This document shows positions 35,203 through 44,552 of a DNA stretch of 64,000 nucleotides, piece by piece; positions within the stretch are counted from its first letter, which is position 1, and the number at the start of each line of letters is the position of its first letter. The notes beneath the pieces are model-generated. The model had not been told where the DNA came from. It saw only the letters and a list, made by a program, of their open reading frames with translations, and made no database searches. Location of the stretch: positions 62,001 through 126,000 of the forward strand of contig DHOR01000030.1 of NCBI GenBank assembly GCA_002409995.1. The letters are read 5' to 3'. The DNA is from Hungatella sp. UBA5385. GTDB lineage: Bacteria; Bacillota; Clostridia; Lachnospirales; Lachnospiraceae. The position numbers and the translations under genes are program-made.

Positions 35203-35412
35203 TTATTTTTTCACCATGTATTCAATTAAAAGACTGGGAACTATGGCAAACAAACCAATGGCTATACTGAAGATAATTGTTCCCCAGTAATACCCGCTGT
35301 ACCCCGGTTCTCCCACCTGCGGCGGAACATAGAAGGATAGTTTAAAAATGTTTACAACAACAATCAGAAAGCTGATGGTGTAAAACACAAAATTAATAAG
35401 ATGTTTTTTCAT
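35203..35412 (-). CDS. Small two-segment membrane protein
   Basis: 69 residues, MKKHLINFVFYTISFLIVVVNIF and GTIIFSIAIGLFAIVPSLLIEY being two membrane helices joined by a Pro/Gly/Tyr loop (VPPQVGEPGYSGYYWG). A good AAAGGAG site lies before the ATG, so it is likely translated. No family recognised. Divergent from the small XRE gene 100 bases away, which could control it. Confidence 0.65.
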   Translation of the reverse strand: MKKHLINFVFYTISFLIVVVNIFKLSFYVPPQVGEPGYSGYYWGTIIFSIAIGLFAIVPSLLIEYMVKK

Positions 35413-35513
35413 AAAAATCTCCTTTTTTTATATTTACCTATAACATACTCCATTTATGGATAATATACAATAGTAGATATTCAAGGTTTAATTACATTAA
35501 GAGGTGACATAAA

Positions 35514-35771
35514 ATGATTGTCTATGACAGACTTTGGGAAACCATGAAGAAAAAGAACATAAGCCAGTACTATCTGATTAAATACTGCAATGTAAGCTCT
35601 GGCCAAATCAACCGTATAAAGAATAACAACTATGTATCAACTCATACCATTGACATGCTGTGTCGCATCCTGGACTGTCAGGTATGGGATATTATGGAGT
35701 ATAAACCAGATTTTATTGAGGTAAAGGAAACAGAGGACGACAGTGAACAGGAACTGCCTCACAATGACTAA
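35514..35771 (+). CDS. Small XRE-family (Cro/C1) regulator
   Basis: 85 residues, single helix-turn-helix domain (DRLWETMKKKNISQYYLIKYCNVSSGQINRIKNNNYVSTHTIDMLCRILDCQVWDIMEY), then a short acidic tail. This is the YozG/immunity-repressor-like group common as orphan regulators in Clostridia. GAGGTGA before the ATG. It ends in a strong terminator. Confidence 0.88.
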   Translation: MIVYDRLWETMKKKNISQYYLIKYCNVSSGQINRIKNNNYVSTHTIDMLCRILDCQVWDIMEYKPDFIEVKETEDDSEQELPHND

Positions 35772-35773
35772 AT

Positions 35774-35807
35774 AAAGCCCCTTCTCGCCATGAGAACAGG
35801 GGCTTTT
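35774..35807. terminator. Bidirectional terminator
   Basis: AAAGCCCCT..CTC / GAG..AGGGGCTTTT hairpin between the XRE gene (+) and the carboxypeptidase gene (-), which converge. Confidence 0.9.
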
Positions 35808-35818
35808 ATAATTTTATA

Positions 35819-37216
35819 TTACTGCAGCCACACACCATTGGAATCTACTGTATATCCGTCAGGAGTCACTCCGTTTTTCAGCATAGTTCCATCAGCACTT
35901 AGATAGAACCACTGATTATTGGCCTGAGCCCAGTAATTCGTTGCCATTGCACCGCTGGACCGGAAATAATACCAGGAGCCATTGGAAAACTGACGCCATC
36001 CTGTTGCCATCTCGCCGTTGGAATCAAACCAGTAATCAGCACCGTCAATTTTCAGCCATTCATTGGAAGCCTTAGTTCCATTTTCCTTCGTAAAGTACCA
36101 GGTGGAGCCTGACTTCTCCCACTTGGCTGTAGAACTGTTTCCATTCTTTAATGCAAAGCCATAGTCAAACAGAGCCTTGGTATCTGCATAATGAGTGGAT
36201 TTACTTTTCATAATAACTGCAATCAGACGCACTCCGTCTTTTTCCACAGCTGTAACAAGAGTATTGCCTGCCAGTGAGGTATAACCGGTTTTGCCGCCTA
36301 TAATTCCTGAATAATATCTGGCATCAGAAGGATAAAGCATCTTATGACCCATGGATACCTTCCTTGCTGCTGCATTCTTGGTAGCAGGGATCTCATAGCT
36401 TAAAGTTGATGAAACAGTACGGACTGTGCTATTTTGAAATGCTGCTTTTGCAATGAGAGCCATATCCTTGGGCGTTGTATAATGATTGGAATTATTCAGT
36501 CCGTTTGCATTGACAAAATGAGTACCAGTACAGCCTAACTGAGCTGCTCTGGAATTCATCAAATCTGCAAAAGCGCTCTGACTGCCTGAGACATGTTCTG
36601 CCAGTCCATTGGCTACCTCATTGGCTGATCTTAGCATAAGACCGTAGAGACTCTGCCGTACAGTCAGCTTGTCTCCTTCAACAAGACCCAGACTCACTGC
36701 CCCTGATTCCAGGTTGGTGGTAGCCTGCTTTGAATAGGTAACTGTATCGTCCAAGCTGCATTTCTCTGCAACTATCAGTGCAGTCATCAGCTTTGTAATG
36801 CTGGCAGGATAAAATCTCTGATCACCATTTTTCGAATAGAGAACTGTACCTGTAGCAGCATCCATAAGAACCGCTCCCTCTGACTGAATCTCAGGCTGAG
36901 CCACTGTTTGAACGGAAGCTCCAGTTCCTGCCACCTGGCTGGGTCCTGAACTTGTACCAGATTCTGGGCCTGTTAAGCCGGAACTGTTGGAGTTCCCTGA
37001 ATTGTTGGGGTTATTGGGGTTATTAGGATTATCTGAATTATTCTGATTGTCTGAATTATCTGCTGCCCCCGGACCGCCGCTGCTTCCTGTTTGGGAAGAA
37101 CCATTCTGTACTCCCTGAAAAGGAGGCACTGTAGCAACGACTCCATAAGACGGAATCGCTGTCAGAAGGCTGATAACAAGGGCTGCGCTCCATAATCTGC
37201 TGTATCTCTTTCTCAT
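35819..37216 (-). CDS. D-alanyl-D-alanine carboxypeptidase with wall-binding repeats
   Basis: Penicillin-binding protein of the PBP5/DacA type, trims the terminal D-Ala of peptidoglycan. Signal peptide ~1-26. Then a low-complexity Asn/Pro/Ser/Gly linker (~36-100, NNPNNPNNSG). Catalytic motifs: S139-x-x-K142, S197-A-N199 and K309-T-G311. After ~350 come three to four choline-binding-type repeats (STWYFTKENGTKA, ADYWFDSNGEMATGW, SWYYFRSSGAMATN, QWFYLSADGTM). The C-terminal membrane-anchor helix of DacA is absent, so these repeats presumably hold it on wall polymers. Placed next to a Bce-type peptide-resistance locus. Confidence 0.94.
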   Translation of the reverse strand: MRKRYSRLWSAALVISLLTAIPSYGVVATVPPFQGVQNGSSQTGSSGGPGAADNSDNQNNSDNPNNPNNPNNSGNSNSSGLTGPESGTSSGPSQVAGTGASVQTVAQPEIQSEGAVLMDAATGTVLYSKNGDQRFYPASITKLMTALIVAEKCSLDDTVTYSKQATTNLESGAVSLGLVEGDKLTVRQSLYGLMLRSANEVANGLAEHVSGSQSAFADLMNSRAAQLGCTGTHFVNANGLNNSNHYTTPKDMALIAKAAFQNSTVRTVSSTLSYEIPATKNAAARKVSMGHKMLYPSDARYYSGIIGGKTGYTSLAGNTLVTAVEKDGVRLIAVIMKSKSTHYADTKALFDYGFALKNGNSSTAKWEKSGSTWYFTKENGTKASNEWLKIDGADYWFDSNGEMATGWRQFSNGSWYYFRSSGAMATNYWAQANNQWFYLSADGTMLKNGVTPDGYTVDSNGVWLQ

Positions 37217-37349
37217 TCTATGTATCTCCTGTAATTTTTCAATAATGTTTTTCTCTCTGAACAGTATAGCACATATCAGAGAAATTTCCGCTTAAAATTT
37301 TCTTACAAAAAAATACCAATATATACCAGATATATTTTCCAATTAAGAA

Positions 37350-37392
37350 AAGCTGCTGTAAAGCAAATGATCACATTCACTCTGCAGCAGCT
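37350..37392 (-). terminator. Terminator of the Bce-like operon
   Basis: Minus-strand AGCTGCTGC ... CAGCAGCTTTTCTT hairpin right after the permease stop. Confidence 0.8.
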
Positions 37393-37403
37393 ATATTTTC
37401 CTG

Positions 37404-39389
37404 TCACCTTTTTACAATCTGATAATAAACTCTTGATGTCACCCGATAAATCAGGTTGTAAAAGAAAGCAAAAACCAGAACCACACCGGCTGTACACACA
37501 ACAAACAATTTCACATTGGTCAGATTCATAACTGCCAGCAGCCTTACAATCATAGGAAATGCAAATCCAATGTGAACAGCAGCAGTCATAAGGGGCAGGA
37601 AAAACATAGTCATAACCTGAGATTTTATAGAATCTTTGATCTCGCCTTCACTAAGCCCCACATTCTGCATAATCTCATATCGTTTCCTGTCTTCATACCC
37701 TTCCGAAACCTGTTTATAATATATGATCAAAACTGTAGCCATAATAAACATGGTTCCAAGAAAAATCCCTACAAAAAACATTCCTCCATAGAGAGCGAAA
37801 TATCCCCCTCTTTCGATTTCCGCTGATTCCAGCCTTAATTTAACAGGAAGTCCTGAAAGCCTGCTTTCCAGAACCTCATAGAGCTTAACTGCCTCATCTC
37901 TGCCGCAATCTGCATTAAATGCAATATAATAGTTAGGGCTGGAACTATATTCTCCAAAAATCTCAGCCTGGCGCTCATCCATATATCTCATAGTCTCCAT
38001 ATCCGGCAGCACCACATAACGGATAGGCATGGTACCCATAGAATCAAAGCCATGAGGAATAGAATTCTTACCTCCGTCTATGGCATCAAATGTCCTTCCA
38101 AATATAGAAAAGGTATTATATCCATAAGGAGTTTTCTTTTGTAAAGCAAGCACCTCTCCCTGCTGTAATATCTCATTTTTCTTTGACAGTCTGTTGTAAT
38201 CCTCCAGTGGCATAAAATACAGATATTCCAGGTTCTTGCTATAGTTTCTCATGTCTGCTGTTCCTGCATGAAAATGATCTGCCTCCTGTATTGCTGAAAA
38301 TCCTATGTTACGATAATTCATCATATCCTCTGCAAATAAGCCTTTTTCTGTAAGAACAGTATTTACAATCTCATCTGCCATTTCCACAGTATCCTCTGAA
38401 TAATCATACACTGTTATAATAAAATCCCTTATAAACCGGTTGTTCATCACATCATCCATTCCGGCATAAAGAGTAACTGTAGAAGACAGCATCACAAGTA
38501 CTGCTGTAGAGAGAATACAGATTATAGACAGCCCTGCTGCATTCTGCTTCATTCGATACATCATTCCTGATACAGAGATAAAATGCTTTGTTTTATAGTA
38601 ATAAGCCTTATTTTTACGAAGAAGTTTTAATATAGTAATACTTCCTACAGTAAATAGGCAAAAGGTTCCGATAATTACCAGAATCACAGCAGCAAAGAAT
38701 ACAAGAATAACTATGGTAGGCTGAGTGGTAGTAATTGACAGATAATAGGCGCCTCCCAGACAGATAATCCCTGCTGCTGTCAGCAATAAACTTCCCCTTG
38801 GCTCCCTTTCCCCCGCTTTTCCCTCCTGAATCATCTCCACAGGCTTCAGTTTATAAATTCTCCACAGATTATGGAGGAAAATTGCTGCAAAGATAAAGGC
38901 AAACAGCTTTACACAGTAAAAAGCAGCATCTGGAACAAAACTGAAATCCCAGGAAATGGTCAGATCCATCAATCTGTATAAAATAAGGGTAAACAGCTTC
39001 GTAAGAAGAAATCCCAAAGCCAGACCTGCGCCAAGTCCGGCCCCAAAGGTTAACAGTGTCTCATAACAAATCATTCTTGCCAGATGCTTTTTCTCCATTC
39101 CAAGCACCTGAAAAACACCAAATTCCTGTTTTCTTCGATTCATCAGGAAGCTGTTTGTGTAAAACAGGAAAAAAACCAGAAAAAAGCTGATGACATAATT
39201 GCCCAGAAGGAGGATCAAAACCATGGAACCGCCTCCCTCCATCTCTGCAAATCCGGGATTTCTTACAATGGAAGACATGATATAGGCCATCATCACAGAA
39301 CCAATAACAGTTAAGAAATATGGGATATATAGCTTTCCATTTTTCTTCATGCTCTGAACTGCCAGCCTGAGATAAAATCTGTTATTCAT
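37404..39389 (-). CDS. ABC transporter permease, BceB/FtsX type
   Basis: 661 residues, ten membrane segments expected: one at ~20-40, a group up to ~300, a large extracellular domain (~320-520) with many charged residues (the peptide-sensing domain of BceB proteins), then the last segments, ending FAFFYNLIYRVTSRVYYQIVKR. The FtsX-like motif NRRKQEFGVFQVLGMEKKHLARMI is clear near 90. It overlaps the ATPase gene by 8 bases; GGTGG lies before the ATG chosen. Together with the ATPase and the two-component pair it would detect and detoxify bacitracin-like antibiotics. Confidence 0.92.
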   Translation of the reverse strand: MNNRFYLRLAVQSMKKNGKLYIPYFLTVIGSVMMAYIMSSIVRNPGFAEMEGGGSMVLILLLGNYVISFFLVFFLFYTNSFLMNRRKQEFGVFQVLGMEKKHLARMICYETLLTFGAGLGAGLALGFLLTKLFTLILYRLMDLTISWDFSFVPDAAFYCVKLFAFIFAAIFLHNLWRIYKLKPVEMIQEGKAGEREPRGSLLLTAAGIICLGGAYYLSITTTQPTIVILVFFAAVILVIIGTFCLFTVGSITILKLLRKNKAYYYKTKHFISVSGMMYRMKQNAAGLSIICILSTAVLVMLSSTVTLYAGMDDVMNNRFIRDFIITVYDYSEDTVEMADEIVNTVLTEKGLFAEDMMNYRNIGFSAIQEADHFHAGTADMRNYSKNLEYLYFMPLEDYNRLSKKNEILQQGEVLALQKKTPYGYNTFSIFGRTFDAIDGGKNSIPHGFDSMGTMPIRYVVLPDMETMRYMDERQAEIFGEYSSSPNYYIAFNADCGRDEAVKLYEVLESRLSGLPVKLRLESAEIERGGYFALYGGMFFVGIFLGTMFIMATVLIIYYKQVSEGYEDRKRYEIMQNVGLSEGEIKDSIKSQVMTMFFLPLMTAAVHIGFAFPMIVRLLAVMNLTNVKLFVVCTAGVVLVFAFFYNLIYRVTSRVYYQIVKR

Positions 39390-40149
39390 AGCTGCCACCG
39401 CCTGTCGCTATCATTGTCAATGTGTCAGCTATTCTCTGATACATTTTATCCTCACTTAAATCAGCTCTGTATAACTGATGAAACACCTCTCCGTCTTTGA
39501 TAAATAACACCCGCTTCGCATGACAGGCAGCACGGACACTGTGAGTAACCATTACAACGGTCTGCCCTTCTCTGTTAATGGTTTCAAAAAGTGCCAGCAG
39601 CTGATCAGAAGACCTGGAATCCAGGGCTCCTGTTGGTTCATCTGCCAGAATCAGCTTTGGATTCATAACAAGAGCCCTTGCCACTGCTGCTCTCTGCTTC
39701 TGTCCTCCTGATACCTCATAGGGATACTTTGTTAAAATATCCCCAATCCCCAGCTTCTTAGCAATGGGAACAACGGTTTTTTCCATTTCCTTATAACCTT
39801 TTCCTGCCAGAACCATAGGAAGAAAAATATTATCCAAAAGAGAAAAAGTATCAAGCAGATTGAAATCCTGAAATACATACCCAAGATTATCCCTGCGAAA
39901 TGCTGCAAGCGCTCCCTCCTTCACTTTAGTAATGTTATTTCCGTCTAAAAGCACTTCCCCTGATGTCGGTCTGTCTAAAGCAGCCAGGATATTTAAAAGT
40001 GTTGTTTTTCCAGAGCCTGATTCTCCCATAACAGCTACATATTCCCCTGCTTCTACAGAGAAATTCACATTGGATAAGGCTGTGATCTGATTACCTCCAA
40101 ATCGGGTGGCATAAACTTTCTTTAAGTTATTTACTTCCAGTATGGGCAT
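39382..40149 (-). CDS. ABC transporter ATP-binding protein, BceA type
   Basis: 255 residues from the ATG at 40149 (AGGAGG before it). Walker A GESGSGKTTL, Q-loop FQDFNLLDTF, signature VSGGQKQRAAVARAL, Walker B LILADEPTGALD, H-loop VTHS. The MacB/LolD-like subgroup, typical of BceA. Operon RR-HK-ATPase-permease with a 110-base gap between the kinase and this gene, where a separate promoter induced by the regulator is normally found. Confidence 0.94.
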   Translation of the reverse strand: MPILEVNNLKKVYATRFGGNQITALSNVNFSVEAGEYVAVMGESGSGKTTLLNILAALDRPTSGEVLLDGNNITKVKEGALAAFRRDNLGYVFQDFNLLDTFSLLDNIFLPMVLAGKGYKEMEKTVVPIAKKLGIGDILTKYPYEVSGGQKQRAAVARALVMNPKLILADEPTGALDSRSSDQLLALFETINREGQTVVMVTHSVRAACHAKRVLFIKDGEVFHQLYRADLSEDKMYQRIADTLTMIATGGGSYE

Positions 40150-40259
40150 ATGCCTTACCTCCTTTCCCTGATGAAAGTATATCAAACCCAACTCTTCTCT
40201 TCCATCGATAGAGCTTACAATTCCTTTTCCAATCTTACAAAAATGAAAGTTTGAGATGG

Positions 40260-41264
40260 TTATTCTATTTTAAGGTCAATACTGCCTAAATACAGCTTCA
40301 CCTTTGTACCATAGTCAGGTTTAGATTCAATTTCAATTTTGTGTCCTAAACGGGTCATAATTTTCCTGCATAGATAGAGACCGATTCCTGATGCTCTTTT
40401 TTGAATTCTTCCATTGTTTCCTGTATATCCATTTTCAAAAATACGCTGCAAATCCTCAGGCTCTATTCCGATTCCTGTATCCTCTATGATTAAATAAGGA
40501 CCTGACAAATCTGTTTGTATGGAAATGGTTCCTTCCTTTGTATACTTTAAAGCATTTGATAAAATCTGTTCCACTACAAACTGAAGCCATTTTTCATCGG
40601 TCAGAACCTTACATTCCACAGGTTCATATTGAAGCCCGATCTTTTTATCGATAAACATGGCAGCATATTTATGGATTGCCTGACGAACAACTTCATCGAG
40701 CCGACACTGGCTGATGACCAAATCCTTACTATCCGACCTTATATACTGAAGAACCATATCTGCGTACTGCTCAATCTTAAAAAGGGAGGCCCTCAGCCTG
40801 TTGTAATCAGGGCCGTCGTTAATCTGCAGCATAAGGTTCATAGCTGCAATAGGAGTCTTAATCTGATGAACCCACATGGTGTAATAATCCAATACCTCCT
40901 GCTGTTTTTGCTCCTGTTCTGAAGCAAGCTTTCTCCGGGCTTCTGCCTGGCTCTGCAAAATGTGCTGATACTGCTCTTCTATTATATTACCGGGATGAGG
41001 CAGTACCTGTTCAAAGGTCTCCGGCTGGGATATTGCCTGCTGCAAAGCATTATACCGGTTCCTGAATTTATAAAAATCATAGCAGCCTGAGAGTCCACAT
41101 GTTACAAGCCACAGCAGCCAGAAATAGAGAACTGCTTCTGCAGGCAGACCATAGAGAAATGACACGAAACCTGAAAGCAGGAATAAAACTGATATCAGAA
41201 TTATTCCTGCCTTATGCATTCTTATATAAGCATCAAGCACAAGATAAAGCGACTTAATTTTCAT
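40260..41264 (-). CDS. Sensor histidine kinase, BceS-like
   Basis: 334 residues. Two membrane segments with almost no extracellular loop (~16-34 and ~40-60), the intramembrane-sensing type that relies on the BceAB transporter as sensor. H-box MWVHQIKTPIAAMNL (His ~133), N-box SNALKYTKEG, G1 EDTGIGIEPEDL, G2 RASGIGLYL. ATG overlaps the response regulator stop by four bases (ATGA), so the two are translationally coupled. Confidence 0.93.
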   Translation of the reverse strand: MKIKSLYLVLDAYIRMHKAGIILISVLFLLSGFVSFLYGLPAEAVLYFWLLWLVTCGLSGCYDFYKFRNRYNALQQAISQPETFEQVLPHPGNIIEEQYQHILQSQAEARRKLASEQEQKQQEVLDYYTMWVHQIKTPIAAMNLMLQINDGPDYNRLRASLFKIEQYADMVLQYIRSDSKDLVISQCRLDEVVRQAIHKYAAMFIDKKIGLQYEPVECKVLTDEKWLQFVVEQILSNALKYTKEGTISIQTDLSGPYLIIEDTGIGIEPEDLQRIFENGYTGNNGRIQKRASGIGLYLCRKIMTRLGHKIEIESKPDYGTKVKLYLGSIDLKIE

Positions 41265-41932
41265 GGAATTGTATACCCTGATCCTTTCTTAGTCACAATA
41301 AAATCCCCTACGCCAACAGTCTCCAGCTTTTTACGAAGCCGGTTAATATTCACGGTTAAAGTATTATCATCAATATAGCTGTCTGTTTCCCAGAGTCTGG
41401 TCATCACAGTTTCTCTGGTTACAAGCTTTCCCCTGTTCTCCATTAATACCTGCATTATGCGGAATTCATTTTTAGTCAACTCCGCTTTTTTCCCTCCGCA
41501 GATTACAGTTCCATTATCAATGTTCAGTATGGCTCCATTATGCTGAATCAAACGGCTCTCATTGGCAAAGTCATAGGTTCTCCTCAGCATAGCCTGTATC
41601 TTGGCAGTTAATACCCTCAAGTCAAATGGTTTGGCAATAAAGTCATCTCCTCCCATGGAGACTGCCATAACCACATTAATATTATCAGAAACAGATGACA
41701 GAAAAATAATAGGAATTCTTGATATTTGACGGATTTCACTGCACCAGTGGTAGCCGTCAAAGGAAGGCAGTGTAATATCCATCAGAACCAGTTGGGGAGC
41801 ATATTCTACAAATTCATGCAGCACCTTTTTAAAATCCGTTATGCAATGAGCCTGATACCCCCATGTCTCCAGATGTTCCTTCACTGCGCCTGCAATATCC
41901 ATGTCATCTTCAACAATCAATATTTTAAACAT
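41261..41932 (-). CDS. Response regulator, OmpR/BceR type
   Basis: 223 residues from the ATG at 41932 (GGGGAT before it). Receiver domain with IVEDD, phospho-acceptor Asp in LVLMDITLP (~51) and Lys in FIAKPFD; C-terminal winged helix (~125-223: NEFRIMQVLMENRGKLVTRETVMTRLWE, NRLRKKLETVG). Partner of the kinase downstream; predicted to activate the transporter genes. Confidence 0.94.
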   Translation of the reverse strand: MFKILIVEDDMDIAGAVKEHLETWGYQAHCITDFKKVLHEFVEYAPQLVLMDITLPSFDGYHWCSEIRQISRIPIIFLSSVSDNINVVMAVSMGGDDFIAKPFDLRVLTAKIQAMLRRTYDFANESRLIQHNGAILNIDNGTVICGGKKAELTKNEFRIMQVLMENRGKLVTRETVMTRLWETDSYIDDNTLTVNINRLRKKLETVGVGDFIVTKKGSGYTIP

Positions 41933-42008
41933 AATCCCCATCCTTTTTATCTATTATCATTTCATCATATCACCTATTTCTTAATATTTACCTTATATAA
42001 AAATTAAA

Positions 42009-42052
42009 AGACCCTGTTTTCAGTTGATTTTACTCTCCCGAAAACAGGGTCT
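42009..42052 (-). terminator. Terminator of the Nudix gene
   Basis: Perfect 13-bp stem (42009-42021 with 42040-42052), followed on the minus strand by TTTTAATTTTT. Confidence 0.92.
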
Positions 42053-42059
42053 CTCCTTA

Positions 42060-42752
42060 TTAATCCAATTGTTCTCTATAATCCTTATCTATATCCTCCA
42101 GCCGGTCCATGGCCTGATTGAGAATATACACATGATCAAAAGCAAGAATCTCCTGATCATCGACATCAATTGCCGGAAGCAGCTCAGCCTCCGTATCTCT
42201 CTTCCACATAAAGCCCTGACGTTCATAGGTCTCTGTAATGCGGTAGCTGATAAATATATGTTCTTCTTCATTTTCAATAGTCAGGGCATAGGTTGCTCCA
42301 TTGCTCAGCTCAGACAGCTTCTGTTTCTTCACCTGAAACCAAAGGGCTTCTGCCGCATCATCCCCTGCCTCTATGATATGTTCGGCCTTTGAAATTGCTG
42401 CCATATAGGAAACAGAGATAATTCTGGTTCTGGGATCACGTTTTACATCTCCCCAGGTATATATCTGTTCCAGACAGATATTCTCAAGCCCTGTCTCTTC
42501 CTTAAGCTCTCTGGCAGCAGCTTCCTCCAGAGATTCATCCATCTCCACAAAGCCTCCGGGAATCGCCCACTGTCCTATACAGGGATGATTCTTCCTCTTA
42601 ATCAGCAGCAGCTCTGCTACTGTCTCTTCCTCTTCTAAATCCAAAGCAAAAATCAACATATCAACTGTAACAGACGGTCTTTCATAAATACCCGGCTTAT
42701 ATTCTGCCAAAAATTCCTTTTCTGTTAATCCATCTTCATTTCGCCGTTCCAT
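42060..42752 (-). CDS. Nudix hydrolase with C-terminal winged-helix-like part
   Basis: 230 residues. Nudix box GGFVEMDESLEEAAARELKEETGLE (here split: G-x5-E...R-E-L-K-E-E-T-G) at ~66-88 shows all metal-binding Glu. N-terminal YERPSVTVDMLIFAL and IKRKNHPCIGQWAIPGGF match the ADP-ribose/NrtR-like group, but the C-terminal half (~145-230) is not clearly the NrtR helix-turn-helix. ADP-ribose or a related nucleotide sugar may be the substrate. AGGAGG before the ATG; 23 bases after the small export protein gene. Confidence 0.9.
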   Translation of the reverse strand: MERRNEDGLTEKEFLAEYKPGIYERPSVTVDMLIFALDLEEEETVAELLLIKRKNHPCIGQWAIPGGFVEMDESLEEAAARELKEETGLENICLEQIYTWGDVKRDPRTRIISVSYMAAISKAEHIIEAGDDAAEALWFQVKKQKLSELSNGATYALTIENEEEHIFISYRITETYERQGFMWKRDTEAELLPAIDVDDQEILAFDHVYILNQAMDRLEDIDKDYREQLD

Positions 42753-42775
42753 AGTACGTTCCTCCTTACAGCAAC

Positions 42776-43255
42776 TTAAAATATGACGGAATTTAATGCT
42801 CCCAGCACACCAATGCTGGCAAGTCCCATAATAATTCCAGCCACAATAACGCCTCCCATCACTGCCAGAACACTGGACTTAAAATCAAAATCCAGCAGGC
42901 TGGCTGCGAGAGTGCCTGTCCATGCTCCTGTTCCCGGAAGGGGAACTCCTACAAATAACAAAAGTGCCACAAACAGGCCTCTGCCTGCCTTGGACTGCAG
43001 TTTCTCACCACCACGTTTTCCCTTATCAAGACACCAGGTGAAAAATCCACCCATCAATGGTTTGTCCGCTCCCCACTCCAATACCTTTCTTGCAAATAGA
43101 TAGATAATGGGTACAGGAAGCATATTCCCAAGAATGGCAATAATATAGGACTGCAGCAAAGGCAATCCCATAACCTGAGAATAGGGAATGGCTCCCCGAA
43201 GCTCGATCAAGGGCACCATTGAGATAAAAAATACCAGCATATAGCTACTTAGCAT
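42776..43255 (-). CDS. Small multidrug export-type membrane protein (COG2426)
   Basis: 159 residues, four to five membrane segments. Landmarks PLIELRGAIPYSQVMGLP (~16-33), LPVPIIYLFARKVLEW, and the re-entrant G-V-P-L-P-G-T-G-A-W-T-G motif (~102-113) define the family. The name comes from weak early evidence; actual function unknown. It is the first gene of a pair with the Nudix gene. Confidence 0.9.
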   Translation of the reverse strand: MLSSYMLVFFISMVPLIELRGAIPYSQVMGLPLLQSYIIAILGNMLPVPIIYLFARKVLEWGADKPLMGGFFTWCLDKGKRGGEKLQSKAGRGLFVALLLFVGVPLPGTGAWTGTLAASLLDFDFKSSVLAVMGGVIVAGIIMGLASIGVLGALNSVIF

Positions 43256-43439
43256 ATAATAATCCTTTCAAATTAAAAACTGCAAAACAGTTCTCCATGA
43301 TATCCATGGTTACAAAACCAATTAAAACCATTCCGTTGGTTCCGCCTATATACTATACACAAACTTTGTCTGGGTTACAACCATTTTATAAAAATTTAAT
43401 CTATACTGGGGCTGGAAAAGGCTGATTATATGAGAAAGA

Positions 43440-43472
43440 AGCGCTATAAATTAATATCCTTCTATAGCGCTC
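43440..43472 (-). terminator. Hairpin after the liv operon
   Basis: AGCGCTATA ... TATAGCGCT inverted repeat 38 bases after the last gene of the liv operon; the T-run is poor (TTCTTTCTC), so termination strength is unsure. Confidence 0.55.
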
Positions 43473-43509
43473 CTTACAAAATAAGTATTTAGATGTGATT
43501 TGTATTAAT

Positions 43510-44502
43510 TTATCTTTTTGCTGAAACAAGGTCTCTCCTTGATAAATTGTAACTTTCACAAGCCCTGACTGTCATAGCAATTTTCTCATAGCTTAACTCT
43601 CCCGGCAATGTACAGTCACTTCCCAGAATAAAACGCTTCCCTCCCGTCATAGTTATAATTTTATGTATTTCTTTTTCCAGTTGATCATAGCCCCCATCAA
43701 TTAATGGACCGTGCTGATTATTTAATCCGCCCAGCAAAACTTTATTATGAAACAGTTTTTTTCCTTCTGTCAAAGAAATTTGACTTTCCTCAATTCCCCA
43801 ATTCACTATATCACAAGGATAATCAATAAAACGTTCCAGTCTTACTCTAGGTTTACACATATGGAGTATAACGAATTTAGCTCCAGCGTCATAAGCAGCC
43901 TGAATTACCAACTGATCCAACGGAGCAATATATTTGGCATGTTCCTCATCTGTAAATCCATCTTCTTCCCCACCTAAGGCTGCATAATAAATTCCCTCTG
44001 CTCCAGCTTTTATAGATTCTTTAGCAATTGTACAAAGTGTATCAGCAATTTTTTTATAGGCATCCCATACCATAATGGGAGAAGTTCGTAAATGATATAA
44101 CTGAGCAAAACGACCGATGGAATCATATTTAGGAATACCCAGAAGAGTATGTGAAGCTGATGCAACCACTCCGTGAATGGTAGCCACTGTGGGAGCATCT
44201 TTGCAATGAGAAACTACCCTTTTTATAACATCTGTCTGGCATTGGATAAAAGCTGCTGTATGGTCATATATTTTAACCTGCTTCCAGTCCCTGGCTGATT
44301 GAATGTTATGATCGCATGGATATGTACATTCATTCATAATTTTACAGATATCAGTCCTGGATTCGTTAAAATATTTAATATGAGTTTCCACTGCTGTTGT
44401 GCCGTAATATGCCTCTGGTTTGAAATGCATCCAAAAGCCTACTGGTACCCTATCCGTTTTCTCACCTGAAAGAGCTGCAAAAACACGTTCTCTCTTATTC
44501 AT
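43510..44502 (-). CDS. MtaA/CmuA-type zinc methyltransferase (UroD fold)
   Basis: 330 residues from the ATG at 44502 (GAGGATT before it). The fold is that of uroporphyrinogen decarboxylase, but the decarboxylase N-terminal motif is missing. Instead the zinc motif H-x-C...C of cobamide:coenzyme M-type methyltransferases is present: H214, C216 (FVILHMCK) and C297 (GSDCTLPGE). The start NKRERVFAALSGEKTDRVPVGFW is usual for this subgroup. Likely moves a methyl group between a small molecule and a corrinoid or thiol. No corrinoid protein lies in the window. Last gene of the liv operon. Confidence 0.88.
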   Translation of the reverse strand: MNKRERVFAALSGEKTDRVPVGFWMHFKPEAYYGTTAVETHIKYFNESRTDICKIMNECTYPCDHNIQSARDWKQVKIYDHTAAFIQCQTDVIKRVVSHCKDAPTVATIHGVVASASHTLLGIPKYDSIGRFAQLYHLRTSPIMVWDAYKKIADTLCTIAKESIKAGAEGIYYAALGGEEDGFTDEEHAKYIAPLDQLVIQAAYDAGAKFVILHMCKPRVRLERFIDYPCDIVNWGIEESQISLTEGKKLFHNKVLLGGLNNQHGPLIDGGYDQLEKEIHKIITMTGGKRFILGSDCTLPGELSYEKIAMTVRACESYNLSRRDLVSAKR

Positions 44503-44552
44503 AGTAATCCTCATTCCTTTATCCTTAATTTTATATAACAAAATTTCACAGG

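Noticed and set aside
43510..44502. Uroporphyrinogen decarboxylase (heme synthesis)
   Set aside because: Lacks the decarboxylase N-terminal Arg motif, has the H-x-C...C zinc motif of methyltransferases, and no heme genes are near.
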